A stretch of 64,000 nt of DNA from Orychophragmus violaceus (Eukaryota > Streptophyta > Magnoliopsida > Brassicales > Brassicaceae): positions 36,087,034 through 36,151,033 of the forward strand of contig CM058231.1 of assembly GCA_030180135.1 (NCBI GenBank). The letters run 5' to 3'. Positions 33,117 through 46,800 of this stretch are shown here, in pieces (position 1 is the stretch's first letter; each line of letters starts with the position of its first letter). The position numbers were made by a program, and so were the translations under genes. The notes beneath the pieces were generated by a model. It was not told where the DNA came from. It did not search any database and saw only the letters and a program-made list of their open reading frames with translations.

Positions 33117-33357
33117 GTCCAAACTCTTGTAGTCAAGTGGTTGGGGACGGACCTTGGACACTATTACATTCCGGGTTCGATCTTTCTGCCATGCGAAACT
33201 AAGTCACATTTATTTTAGGACATCCACATGGATATGGGCCATGCTTTAGGGGCCCATTTGAATACCCGGAGAAAGAGTCTATATATGAACTACACCTTCC
33301 ATTGGAGATTAGTTTGAGCTCCTCCATAGATTCGGGATACCCCATATTAATAAAAAA
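33117..33357 (+). mobile_element. tRNA-derived SINE with perfect 14-bp target duplication
   Basis: The element begins about 33117. It carries a pol III A box-like TAGTCAAGTGGTTGG (33131-33145) and B box-like GGGTTCGATC (33173-33182) 30-40 bp apart, a tRNA-unrelated body, and a short A-rich tail ending AATAAAAAA. The flanks carry the same 14-mer AACAATATATCAGA (33103-33116 and 33358-33371). Length and structure are those of Brassicaceae SB-type SINEs; the subfamily is not assigned. Confidence 0.92.
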
Positions 33358-33849
33358 AACAATATATCAGATATTTCTTTTTCAGTTTCTTGTTTTTTTA
33401 GTAGTAATTATCCCGACAAGAAGATGATAAGTGAAATTATCTCTATTTGGTATTTTTTGTGCTATCATTTTATTTTTTTTCCTTGTTTTAGGTGTTTTTT
33501 TTTTATCTAAGCTATTTATTCATTATTGAACTTCTACCTATCTTTTTTTTAGCTCGATTGTATTATTTTATGGACTATTTGGTAAGATTGTGATACTTTA
33601 TGTAAAATAGTATTATATATTTTATTTTATTATTATGAAATAGGTGTCTGATATTGGATTTGTAGTTATTAGTCGATAGTTTCATTTTTCACGGACATTA
33701 AATTATTAGTGTGAATATAATATATTAAATATAATGTTGATTGTGTGATGTGATATTATTACAGTATGATCATGGAATTATACATTGCAAAATTGTCCCT
33801 TAAAACTTAGTTATTGTGTTGTTCTCGTAAGTTGTATCAATAAATTTTA

Positions 33850-34850
33850 ATTCAGTGACTATCTTCGAACGGTGACAGCGGATCAAGCGGTGCGGGATAA
33901 GCGGATCAGGTGGTGCAGAACCGTTCAAGTGCGGTTTGTACGAAAGAAACGCACTATGCGGAATAAGTGTGGTAACTGCGGAACAAGCGGTACGTAAAAA
34001 TGTTTGAATGGTAAAAATAAACTGTATGCGGTACAAGATAAATGCATGAATGGTAAAAATGACAAAAAGTGGTGCGGGATACATATTAAAATAAATATTT
34101 GAATAAAAAATGATTTGTTGAAAACTTAAATTGATTTTGTTATAATTCAGTTCAGATTTCAGTTATTCCGGTTATTTTAGATCTTGCCTAAATAAATTGA
34201 AATTTTAAGTTTTTAGAAAGAATTTTGATTAATTTTTGTTTATTTCGGGTAAACTCGTTTAAATTTTGGATAAATTTGATTACTTTGAGTCAGTTCGCTT
34301 ATTTACAAAAAAATTGGTATAGTTCGGTATATCCGGTTTAAAACCGGTATAAATTGATTTAAAATTAAAAAAAAACTCAATAACCGATCAGGTCGGTCAA
34401 ATCAAACCGAACCAAATAAATAACCAAAGTAATCAAAATTATCCGAAATTATCAAAATATCGGTTTATTTCGGTAAAAAGCGGTGCGTAATAAAGTTTAA
34501 ATGGTAACAAAAGAATATGCGGTGCGGAACAACTATTTAAATAATAAAAACTTTTAGTTATGTAATTATAATTATTTTATAAAAAAATTAGTGATTAAAA
34601 CAAGTTTATGCAAAAATGTTATATAATAAAATTAACATATATAATTCATTTCAAATTGTTTTAAGCTTAAGATGTTATATATATAATATGTATATATACA
34701 TATGTATTTATATAACCAAAACGCACCTTGTAAACCACACCATAACTGATGCATGTGCGGTTTACATATATTATAGAGCAAAAAAAAAAAAAAAATCAAC
34801 TGCGGTCTTCTTAATTGAAACGCCCCACACATAAATTTTTCAAGTGAATG
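33850..34850. repeat. GCGGT-rich and CCGAACC-type degenerate repeat region
   Basis: Words such as GCGGTGCGG, GCGGATCA and GCGGAACAA recur at 33870-34080, 34480-34530 and 34750-34810. Between them lie AT-rich CCGAACCAAA/CCGGTTT words common in Brassicaceae intergenic DNA. It looks like one or two non-autonomous DNA-transposon copies, but I could not define termini. A TA-rich stretch lies at 34675-34715. Confidence 0.45.
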
Positions 34851-36980
34851 GTGACATAATTAACAATTTTTCTTGTCCCGCTATTGAAACGCAGTATACA
34901 TTCAAGGCCTATCTTTATTTAATGGCAGATCAGGAATAGCTTCTTTGTGGACACGTATAGCTGATTTGATAAGTTATAACACGCCTTATGAAACCAATAC
35001 AATGTTCTGATCCAAATAGAACACACACAACAAAACCACATACATGAGTTAACCTAAGTTGGTACGATCGGAATCTAATCACCCACGACCAGACAGCTTT
35101 CCCCCATTTTGTTGTTTCATTGATTTAATTTCATTTTCATATTTCCAGACAGAATAATAATAATTAGACTCGGATGTGAAATTCATGGGCTCAGGTGAAA
35201 CTGAAACTTCCCCATTCATCCAGAAAACTATATAACATACAAAGAGTTATATCATCTGTCGATATTTTCGGTTAGCGTTGTTTATTTATCTCAGGTACAT
35301 CTTTTTTCTAAACTTACACATGATATGTTTTTTGCTATAAAAAACTAACAAATGATTACATAAGAAGGAGGGTAAATCTTGAAAACCATAAGTCAGACCG
35401 TCGCTATCAACACCATCAGCATCGTCTCGCGATAGACACTTCTAACCTTTTTTTTTAAAACATTTTCTTCCTTTTAAAACATTTAGACAACAGAAAAATG
35501 CAAAATAATTGTATAGCTTTCTAGTTCTCAAATTCTCCTAGGCGCGAAGACCGATGAGCATGACAAATCGCCGATGAGCTTCTCTGTTTTGGCGGTGCAT
35601 CTGTCTCTGCCTACCTACGCCGCTCCCGTCTCTTCGTTGTTCCAAACAACGGCAGCCGGAATCGTTTTGTCTTTGTCTGCTGCTTGATTTTCACCCTGGC
35701 GGTGAATCTTTTACTCCGGTGTTCGAAGCTGTGTTTGTGCCGCTTTTCCTCCATGGTTATGGAAGCTGTCAAGCTGATGTTGTTTTGCTTTGCTCTGGTC
35801 CGGCGTTTTCATCCCAGATCTTGACACGGAAGCTGCTCAAATCTCTCATCCACCGTCGGAGGAAGCTCTCTCAGTCGCCGAGGAAGCCATGTCTCCCGCC
35901 GGATCCGCTGTCATTCACTATTTTCACCGTTTGTCTCCGCCGCTTGCTCTACCCTCTTCACCGTCGTCAATGGAGCCCTCACGGGTGAATCTATAGAAGA
36001 AATTGCTTGGCCTTCGCGGCTCCGCCGTTCTCCTCCGAGATGCTATGCTCTTGTGTCTCGCCATAAACTGACTGGTGATTTCGTCGCCGTGACTTTCCAT
36101 TGGTTGAGGTTCAATTTGGACATGGGATTTTCTGTTAGGCGTTTAGGCTGATCCTTGGTGAGAAGCCCACTAAGAGGAAATCCATGACCTCCGTTTGCAT
36201 CTTTGTCTTCTCGGACATGCTCATCTTGTTACTGATCGCCGTGCTGATCAACTGCTACCGGCGAAGCTCTGACGACGGCGTTCCCTGAAGCCACCGTGGT
36301 TCTTCTCTCTTCTTACTTGAAGCGAATGTTGCATGCCTTGAATAGGTATTGTAAATTCCAAAACCATCCGTATTATTTAGCCATGAATATCACATATTTT
36401 CTTTTCTTTTTTAGGTAAAATAATATCACTATTTTCATACACAAAGAAAACAATATCACTATTTAATATAGATTTTCAATAGACAAGGCTATTCAGATTA
36501 CGATGCCAAACAAATTAGATATGAATAAGTGGTGGTGTATGGTGAGTATTTATATAAAACCTATAAGAATTTGAAGGGACAAATTGATATGGATTTGGAC
36601 GTTTTGTAATCGAAGATGCGAAGCTGTGTGGGAATCAAAGTATTAATGGATGGTGTGTATTGAAAGACCTAAGATTTGAGAAACGGTGATCTTTTTAGCT
36701 TCCTGAAGAGAAGGATAAAGGTTTCAAGTTAAACGGCTGTATGAATCGAGAAGATGAGAAGAAAAAAAAAGTTAACGGCGTGCTTGAAAAGATAGGTTTA
36801 GTAATGGACTGAATTAATTATTGTAGTAAATAATTTTTCGCTGGCCAATTTATGATTTTCCCAAACATGTAGTACTCAATGAGTTTTGTGCCATGGAAAG
36901 TTAAAAAAAAAAAAAAATCTAAGTCACATAGATTATAAATGTTTGCTGATGTGGACATCCTAGAAATGGAGAGAATTTAT
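34851..36980. other. Spacer with a coding-like but unrecognised block
   Basis: 35530-36340 has higher GC and coding-like composition (frames at 35719-35988 and 35790-35996), but the frames are interrupted and I recognise no domain; it may be a host-gene relic or a LINE 5' region. The remainder is AT-rich. Confidence 0.35.
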
Positions 36981-36986
36981 CTCCCA

Positions 36987-37040
36987 TCTATATTATTAAA
37001 ACAAAAGTTATTTTAGAGAATATCATGATTTTTCATTTTA
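36987..37040 (+). mobile_element. Possible Helitron 5' terminus
   Basis: After an A at 36986 the sequence reads TCTATATTATTAAAAC, the form of many Brassicaceae Helitron 5' ends (TC start, insertion between A and T). No matching 3' hairpin/CTAG end on the same strand was found nearby. Confidence 0.35.
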
Positions 37041-37550
37041 ATAACAATGAATGCCTTTTTTATTTCATTAAAGATAAAGATATATTTTTAAAAAAATTCT
37101 ACAAAACGTAACCTGTCTAAACCACTATTTGAAATCGAATCTATATGTGATCATATAACAAATCGTAAACAACCTGGCAAGGAAATATATTTGAAGTTTG
37201 AATAGAATATAGTAACTAATAATAGGGACAATTAGCTAATAAACCCAAAATGGGCAAAATATTTTCGGGGTGGACGAAAAGACGCAGATACCCCTCCGAG
37301 ATATGACACGTGAGCAGCTTCATCCACTTGCGTGATGAGGTACGATGGCGTCGAAGATTTTGAAGATCTTCTCTTCGAAATATCTCCAACAAGTACAGTG
37401 AGAAGCAAGGGAAAACGTGATCCATTTTTGTCCATGAAATTGTTTTCCCGCCAAGATCCATTTATGGGTCGAAATAATATTAATTTTCGATCAAAAATAT
37501 ACATATCGTGTACGATATATATCGATGAGAAAACCCTAGTCTATGTCCTC

Positions 37551-37558
37551 TATATAAA
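37551..37558 (+). promoter_or_regulatory. Probable mudrA TATA box
   Basis: CTCTATATAAAG lies some 500 bp upstream of the mudrA ATG. A 5' UTR intron could end at the AG of TTTCCCAACAG (about 38041), just before the ATG. Confidence 0.5.
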
Positions 37559-40500
37559 GTGTTGTCCTGCACTTTTCTGCAAAGAACATTAATACACAGA
37601 GAACAAAGTTCGTAGCAAGTAAGTTTCAGTAAGTGGTAGAGTCAAAAAGATCTGTCGTTTTCAGCTAAAAGACACCATATTTGGTAAGTTTTCAGTTCAT
37701 ATGGTCCCCATTCTTGTTTTTAAACGATTTAACGGTATCAACTGCCATTAGAAGACAATAAATGATGTTATAAATGTTCTGCCTAGATTACGACAGCAAA
37801 AGTGTATACATAATCTGAAACATTTGGCTCACCATAAAGTAATGTATGAATATTAACATCAGAAATGCATATATTTGCTATATTGAACAACCGATTGACT
37901 GGAAACAATTTTATTAGATTACTTGTTCAAAAACCGAAAATTTTAACAGTTACCCTACTCTGTCATCTCTGTTCTTATGAAATCGCTTGCAAGAAAATTA
38001 ATGTTTTTGGTTATAATGCCTATTCTTTCCTTTCCCAACAGGTGCTTGCTTAGTAACAGAAATGATGGGTCGCTTGGTAAGACTTGTAAGAGGAGAGTGG
38101 CAAAGATCGGCCACGGGAGAATGGGATTTCAAAATAGATCCCGATGAAAGCAGCTATGGTATAATGGTTCAAGAGAATGAAAAGCTAAAGCCTTTGATAG
38201 AACTACTCACAACACGATACCAGATACAGGACGTGGTGGTGCTAACATACCAGTTTCCGCCGTGCTTGCTGGAGCAGGAGGGGAAAAAAACACTACCACT
38301 AGACATCTCCGAAGACGGCGATGTTGCCCTGTTCATGGCAGTTCGACTAGAACACATTGAAATGCCTTTGTGTGTGACAGTTGGAGCTCCGGCGATTGAA
38401 AGATATTGGTTCCACAGGCGATCTGCGTTTGACATGGTTGGTTTGCCCCATGTTTTTGGCGAAACAAGTTTGTCATAAGGGGGCCAACAACCAAGTTACC
38501 TGAAAACAACTATGAAGATGAGGAACCAGAGTATTCATAGACAGGGTAATGTACCAGATGCATCCAACTACTGGGATGCACTTATGGCAACCGGAACAGT
38601 ACCATTCTCTCTATCTTGTCTGGACAATATCATGAGCAACGATGAAGCTGATCCTGTAGAAGATGACCGGTCGTCCATAGATTCCTCAGATGGGCCAAAT
38701 GGGGAAACTCCTACAACACCTGAGAAATCTGTTTCAACAGTTCATAGATAAATGGATGAACACACACTTGGAACAACCATTGAAAATCTAAGCTACCGTG
38801 TGTCTGAAATAAATGGTAAAGAATATGAGTAAAAATAACTTAATAATATAATAGAATAAAGAACTTTGTATTTGTTGCTGATAATGCTTGTAATTTGCAG
38901 ATGATACTCAAGGAATGAATGAACAAAACAGAGCAACACTAAGGTAAACCTATGAAGTGTGTTACATACACGAAATAACGTTGTACTTACTTGAAAACAT
39001 ATTTATTTGCATGCTAACATTTTCATTGTATGACTACAAGCCCAATCCAAGCTATATCCAACAAAGGAAAAGCAATAGCAACGAGTGATGGGTGCCTCGG
39101 TGGATCCTCAACAAATTTAATGCTAGGAAGGAAACTTCAAAGCCCTAATGATTTAGGTTTGGATCCACAAATAATGGACATGCTATTAAACGGTCACTAT
39201 GGATGTGTGATCTAAACATATAGCATTAGCAATAGTATTTATAGTGTTTGCTGATACTAACTCTTTTATGCATCACGGCAGGAGGTTTTGTACCAGCAAG
39301 TGTTGGCGTCTTGGAAGAGATTTTCAACAAAAAGGAGATGGCACGGTTTAAAAAGGCGGGTGTAAACATGTTGAAATCCATTCTCCCAACCAATGAGGAT
39401 TTTGACATGGAATCATCTATTCCAAATCCCGTGGATGGGGTTATAAGACTCATAGATGAGACAGACAATCAAATGGCTCAAGAAGGTAAGATTTAGAGAA
39501 ATTTAATAAAGATAACAGTTAGCAAAATGTTGTTAGGCTAAAATGCTTATTGTTTGCTTATGGGTGAAATGACAGCAGATGTAGCCAACATGGTTGGAAT
39601 TACAGAGGGAGAAACAAGGTAATCTCTTTCACCAAGAATTGGTTATCAAAATGATCCTATGTTGAGTAGAACTGATTATTTAGAAATTATTGACATATCT
39701 AGATGTGGAGATGAAACTGTTAAGACGACAATCAATGCGCCTATTAGCCAGGACATTTTGAAACCAACCGAAATGGACAAGGACAAAGATTTAAACAGTG
39801 AAATGACATAAGCTGATGAACAGGGTAGGTTTATATGATCAAAATACATATAATAGTTGACTTGAAACAGTTATATCATGAATTGGCCATTTATTATGCT
39901 ATCATATTTTCAGAGTTAATGAAGTTAGGATTCATCAATGCAAGTATGACTGTGCTGGAAGAGCTACTTACACAAGATCAAATCCAAGTGTTGAAGGACG
40001 ATGCATCTAAAGCTCTGGCAATGGTAAAAGCCCATAATAATCCTTCTTTCCGTGCACCACGTTCACATGATGGGGGTACTGGAACAAAGGTATTTAAAGA
40101 TGGGACAGACATCGAGATGGGAGAACCAAGTAACCCATTCCCAGCTGAGATGGACATAATAGAAACTGAATATAGCGAAGGTATTGATCTGTTTTAGTTA
40201 TAAACCAATTATTGATATAAGAGTTTTGACATTGTTTAACTACTAAATGGCAGGAGTAACTGAAATACAAACAAGGAGCAGCCCAATCTGAAAATCTAGT
40301 AACAACAAGGATAGACCTACATTTTGCTTTGTACGTGAATTTATTGCATGGTGTTGCAGCTGTTTCAAACCAGCAAACCTTGAGGTGGATGTCCAAGATG
40401 GAGCCAAGGCGAAGTCTGAAACGGATGCATATAACCCTGGAAGAGATGACGATATGGAAACTGATGCAGCAGACAGCGATGATGGTTTCACGGATGGTTT

Positions 40501-42385
40501 GTACTAATATCTTTATAATCTGATAATATTTTGTGTAACCATGTAAGTATGTTGTTTGATGTTTTGGACTATATGCACGGTTAATAAAAATGTTTCTCTA
40601 TATGAAGGGTTTGTAAGAAACAACCCAATGGAGCTATACGTTGGGATGATGTTCAAAAATCGTGAAGGATTTAGAAAACATATGGCGCTTTATGCACTAG
40701 CCCATAAATTTCGATTCAGGAACAAGAAATCAAACCCAGGGTTGATGATCCTCGAGTGTGTGGGGAGATGTTGTCCATGGCGTGTGTATGCAGTAAAGAT
40801 GCCAGACTCGGACTATTTTCAAGTAAGGCGTGTAAGACCAGACCATATGTGCACAGCCAATGAAAGAGTTGAATTTGAGCGGCACGCCTCAACATAAATA
40901 ATAGGAGACATGATGAGAACTAATTTCGCTGGACGAGCAGCTGGTCCTCGGCCAAGCATTGTCCGCGATATAATGCGTGATGGTCACGACACCCAAATAT
41001 CATACTGGAAAGCTTGGAAGTCTCGGGAGCTTGCGTTGGATTCAAGCAAACGATCATCAGGAGATTCATTTAAGATCTTGCCGAAATACTTAAGTCTTCT
41101 GGGTGTGGCTAACCCAGGGACAGTAGTATTCCTGGAAATAGATTACATCGATGGCGTAGGAGAGAGATTCAAGTACATGTTCTTCGCTCTAGGGGCTTCT
41201 ATTGCTGGATTACAATTTATGAGAAAAGTTGTCATCGTCGACGAGACTTTCTTGAAAAGCAAGTATGCAGGGTGTATGATAACAGCTAGTTGCCAAGATG
41301 GAAACTACCAAATCTATTCGGTGGGGTTTGGGGTGGTTGATGGGGAGAATGAGAAATCGTATACATGGTTTTTCAACAAGTTACTAGAAGTAGTACCTGA
41401 TAGTGAGGACTTGGTTTTCATCTCCGATAGGCACAACACCATCATTGCCGCCCTGCGGAAGGTACACAATAGTTTAGCTGTTCTTATAAGATTTAGCAGG
41501 TTAATATTAAAATTTGTAGCGGCTTGGACTCATGCTATTGGCGCACAGTTCAATATATATATTTCGTTTACGGTTAATAAAATTATTAGCTATATAAACA
41601 TTAATATTGGCAAGCTGATTAAACCATTTTTCCATTACGGTTATATCCAGGTATACCCAAAATCACAACACTGCTCCTGCATCATCCACCTACAACGTAA
41701 CATACAATCAATCTTCAAGAAAAGACATCTCTCTTACCTATTTTCGAGAGCAGGACAAGCTTACCGGGTGCCCGAGTTTGCAGAACACTTCAACGAAATT
41801 GCCAACATTGACTGTGACTGTGCCGAATACCTCACCAATATAGGCCTACACAGTTGGACACGCTCACATTCTACCGCCATAAGATTCAATCTCATGACTA
41901 GCAATATTGCGGAGTCTTTAAACGCAGCTCTAACAGAAGCAAGGGACTACCCAATCGTACCACTCGTCGATTTCATAAGAGCTACACTGATGGGATGGTT
42001 TCATGTTTGGAGAGATATTGCACTGAAGTTGGCAACCACTCTCACACCAAGAATTCAGAACATTATCTCCAAGAAATTTGAGGTGTCCACTGGTTTCGAG
42101 GTACGCAATATTAACACATTTGAATTTGAAGTTCGTACCAAGGAAGGAATCGCCTACCATGTTGACTTGGACATGAAGACATGTAGCTGTCATGAGTTCC
42201 AGATGTTATGCATTCCATGTACACATGCGGTTGCAGCAGCAATGAAGGCAAAGGTCGAAATAGATACACTTGTCGATGAAGAGTTACACACAACATTTTG
42301 GCGAAACGGATACGCCGGTAGTATATACCCAGTGCCACCAAATGACGTTGAAGAAGGGAAAGAAAATGATAGGGAGTTTCCAGAG

Positions 42386-42390
42386 TTACT
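42386..42390. repeat. Target duplication TTACT (left) of the copia element
   Basis: TTACT here and at 49988-49992 flank the copia LTRs. Skipping from one copy to the other keeps the mudrA frame open, which fixes both the insertion boundaries and the mudrA reading frame. Confidence 0.95.
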
Positions 42391-43040
42391 TGAGGGATTA
42401 TGTGTGTTCATTGGTGTAATTATCAGGTTACAACCTAGCACATAATCAACTAGGATCTAGGTGATTTGCAGTTGAATCATAAACAGATCAGATTCATTAC
42501 CTTATGATTGCAGCGGATTGATCAAAGGAATGAAGAGATCACAGAGAGCTGATGATAACCGGCTCCTCCTAGGTATCCACACTCTTACAAGCTACTGGAT
42601 CAGGCTGCTAGACCAAGTTGGAATCAACAGAGAGAGAGAGGACGGCTCAGGCTCAGAAATCGCAGAGCAAGAAGCATTAGGGCTTCCTGCGCCTTTCCTC
42701 ATCCTTATATGGGCCCAAGTAATTAAACTAATGGCCTATTGGGATTTTGGGCCCAAGGCCCAAACCAGACAAAAGACTGTATTTTGTCTGGCCCAATTCT
42801 CTGTTCAAATACAGTAAATGCCTTGCATCTTACCGTATTAATTCCTTGTTAACTTTCCCGTTAGCTATGGTGTGTGACCCTTTGGGATCATACAATACTG
42901 GTAATAAGTCCTAAACTTATAGATCAAGAGCGGACTCTAGCAAGTCATCATGACCACCCAGTATTTATGACTTATGTCTGATCTCGACACTTATCATACT
43001 TTCTAGAGATAGTACGGTAGATTTCAGGACATTCCCAACA
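42391..43040 (-). repeat. 3' LTR of the copia element
   Basis: 650 bp, TG..CA ends. A 99-codon frame (42518-42817) recurs identically in the other LTR (49465-49764) and is not a gene. The plus strand contains GGGCCCAAGGCCCA-like palindromic words at about 42748-42762. Confidence 0.97.
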
Positions 43041-43872
43041 ATCTCCCACTTGTACTGGAATCCTACATTCCCTAATCCTTTTGTCTCAATATCTCAATCT
43101 GGCATAAGGCAAGATGCGTGTCATCCTTATATAGCCAGACCATGTTTATCGGAACAGATTTGATACTGACAATGCAAACGACTTGGGCAAGTCCGTTTGG
43201 GAGTGGCCACTCTCTTACCAGCTATCAAGTCTCCGATTGGCCTAGAGATATTACCTCCGTTAAACGGCAGGGACAAATCCCATCTTGTTCCATCACTATG
43301 AACTACACACTTTATAATACACCCAACCAAGGTCCTTATAGCTCCCAGTTACGAAACAGCGTTAGACAATGATCAAAGCGCATCACTCCATGTGCAGCCA
43401 CATGCATGCGAACTCAGGTCTAAGGACTATACTCTATAGTCGTATATGAGAACCTCTTATGACACATATATTAATATCTTGTAGAGTTCTCATCAGCGGG
43501 CCATGTCCGGTCATATGTTCCCCTACATATACCTATGTGTCGACTTTGATGCCGCGCATCTATGACCCCTCGAAACTTGGTCATAAGTCTCAACACATTC
43601 TAGTCTCAAGTGGTTGTTGGTGTTCCAATTTCAACAACCTTCGACCATGGACATTATGATTTATGTCATTTCGTTAAATATGGGGTTTCAGGATCAAGTC
43701 TACTCATGTACTTCGATGGCCCATATATAATGACATGAATCATTCTGGAACGATTATTTTATATCACAGTTAAAAATAATCCAGAAATAAAATTTCATTA
43801 ACATTAAAATGTTTACATGAACCAATCAAAATAACTAAAATAAAGCCCTCACAACTCCCACTCAAAAAGAGA
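43041..43872 (-). other. 3' untranslated region of the copia element
   Basis: Begins (plus-strand left end) with the PPT complement ATCTCCCACTTG at 43041-43052 and reaches to the end of the pol frame. No coding signal. Confidence 0.7.
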
Positions 43873-46800
43873 TTACATTTGAATATCTCTAATTCCTACA
43901 GCAGCAGTGTGCAACTCGTGCTTAGGTCTCGGGAGTGGCTTTGTCAACGGGTCAGCCACGTTCTCATCAGTGGGAACTCTGCTGACCATCACTTCACCTC
44001 TATTCACTATATCACGAATCAGGTGATACCTTCTCATAATATGTTTGGATTTCTGATGATGTCTCGGTTCCTTAGCTTGAGCAATTGCACCATTGTTGTC
44101 ACAATACAGTGCTAGAGGCTCAGTGGCATTTGGGAATACACCGAGTTCAATCAAGAAGTTCCTTATCCAAACTCCTTCCTTCGCAGCTTCTGAAGCAGTG
44201 ATGTATTTAGCTTCAGTTGTGGAATCTGCCACGGTGCTCTGCTTGGAGCTCTTCCAACTTACTGCACCGCCATTCAGACAGAAGATGTAACCAGACTGTG
44301 ACCGGAAATCATCTTTATCTGTCTGAAAACTTGCATCCGTGAATCCACTCATTTCAAGCACTTCACTTCCTCCGTAAACCAAGAACTTATCCTTAGTATT
44401 CCTCAAATACTTCAGGATATTCTTTACGGCAATCCAGTGACTTTCACCTGGATTAGACTGGTACCTACTCGTCATGCTTAGTGCATAAGCAACATCAGGA
44501 CGAGTACAGATCATGACATACATGATAGATCCTATAGCCGAAGCATAAGGAATCCTACTCATGCGCTTAAGCTCATCAGGTGTTTTAGGACACTGATCCT
44601 TGCTTAGTGTTGCACCATGTATCATTGGCGTGAATCCTTTGTTGGATTTATCCATTCCGAATCGATGCAGGACTTTGTCTATATAAGAATCTTGACAAAG
44701 TCCAACCAGCTTTTGAGATCTGTCTCTAAAGATTCGGATTCCAAGAACATACGCGGCTTCACCCATGTCCTTCATGGAAAAACAACTTCCCAGCCAGTCT
44801 TTAACAGACTTCAGCATTGGAATATCATTTCCAAGAAGCAATATGTCATCGACATATAGTATAAGAAACGCCACTTTGCTCCCACTAGTTTTCTTATACA
44901 CACATTGTTCTTCCTCGTTTCTGATGAAGTCAAAATTCTTTATTGCCTCATCAAAACGAAGATTCCAACTCCTGGATGCTTGCTTCAATCCATAAATGGA
45001 TTTATGAAGTTTGCATACTTTCCCAGCATTTTTAGGATCAATGTAACCGTCAGGCTGTGTCATGTACACATCCTCCTCCAAGATTCCATTCAGGAAGGCG
45101 GTTTTCACATCCATCTGCCAAATCTCATAATCATAATAAGCGGCAGTTGCTAGGAGAATCCGAATTGATTTCATCATGGCCACTGGTGAATAGGTTTCAT
45201 CATAGTCTATACCATGAATTTGCTTGAAACCTTTTGCCACCAACCTGCCCTTGTAAATCTGGACATTTCCATCCATGTCAATCTTCTTCTTGAAGATCCA
45301 TTTACACTCGATGGCTTTCGCACCAGCGGGTAAATCAACCAGTGTAAACACTCAGTTGACAGACATGGAGTCCATCTCGGATTCAGTGGCTTCACGCCAC
45401 TTTAAGGAGTCAGGGCCCATCATGGCTTCTTCAAAGTTCGAGGGTTCATCACCGTCAATGATCAAAAGATCATGGCAATTAGTCACGAGGAATCCCTGAT
45501 ATCTATCGGGTTCGTGACGGATCCTTCCGGATCTTTGAACTTCAGGTACTGCAGGTTCAGGTTCTATTACAACTTCATGTAATTCATCCTGCTGTTCTTC
45601 CTCATTAGGTTGAACAGGTTCCTGTCCTTCTTGAATTTCATCAAGTTGTACCTTACTCCCACTATCTTTCTTAGAGAGAAATTCCCTCTCAAGAAAAGTA
45701 CAATCCCGAGCAACAAAGATCTTGTTCTCGGATCGCAGATAGAAGTAATAAGCCTTGGTATCCCTAGGATAACCAATGAAGTAGCATTTGTCAGATTTTG
45801 GTGTAAGCTTGTCTGAGATTAATCTTTTGACATAGGCTTCACAACCCCAAATTCTGAGAAAAGACATTGCTGGAGATTTTCCAGTCCATAACTCATATGG
45901 TGTCTTTGCTACTGCTTTTGATGGCACTTTGTTCAGTGTGAACGTTGCGGTCAGCAAAGCATATCCCCAAAGGGATATAGGAAGGTCTGTGTGACTCATC
46001 ATGGATCGGACCATATCTAACAATGTCCGATTCCTTCTCTCAGACACACCATTCCACTGAGGTGTTCCAGGAGGTGTGAGTTGGGAGATGATCCCACACT
46101 CACTCAGATGATCACGGAATTCCTGGCTCAAGTATTCTCCTCCTCGGTCCGACCGAAGAGCCTTAATACTTTTACCAAGCTGGTTCTGTACTTCATTCTG
46201 GAATTCTTTGAACTTCTCAAAGGTTTCCGACTTATGTTTCATCAAGTAGACATATCCATATCTACTGAAATCATCAGTGAATGTAATGAAGTACTGATAG
46301 TTTCCTCTAGCATTTGTGGACATTGGGCCACACACATCAGTGTGTATCAGGCCCAATAGTTCACTGGCCCTTTCTGTGGGTTTATTAAAAGGGGCCCGTG
46401 TCATTTTGCCCATTAGGCAAGATTCGCATTGCTCACAAGACTCAAAGTCAAATGAGCCCAAGAGTCCATTTGAATGGAGCCTCTTGACGCGTTTCTCACT
46501 AATGTGCCCCAAACGACAATGCCAGAGAAACGTTTCATTTTCTTCGTTAGATTTGAACCGTTTTGTATTAATGTTATATACTGGAGCAGATTGATCCAGC
46601 ATGTACAACCCATTAATAAGAGGGGCACATCCATAGAACATATTATTGAGATTAAAGGAACACAATTTATTCTTAATAGAAAAATCAAATCCTTGCAAAT
46701 CCAATAATGAAACTGAAATGATATTTCTGCTTATAGCAGGCACAAAATAACAATTCTCAAGTTCTAAAATCAATCCAGAAGGTAAAGACAACAAGTAAGT

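Noticed and set aside
41462..41650. Continuous reading through this part of mudrA as coding
   Set aside because: GT..AG borders, AT-rich content and continuity of the MULE domain on both sides show it is a 189-bp intron that happens to be open.
42518..42817. 99-codon ORF in the copia LTR, repeated at 49465-49764
   Set aside because: LTR duplicate, no recognisable domain.
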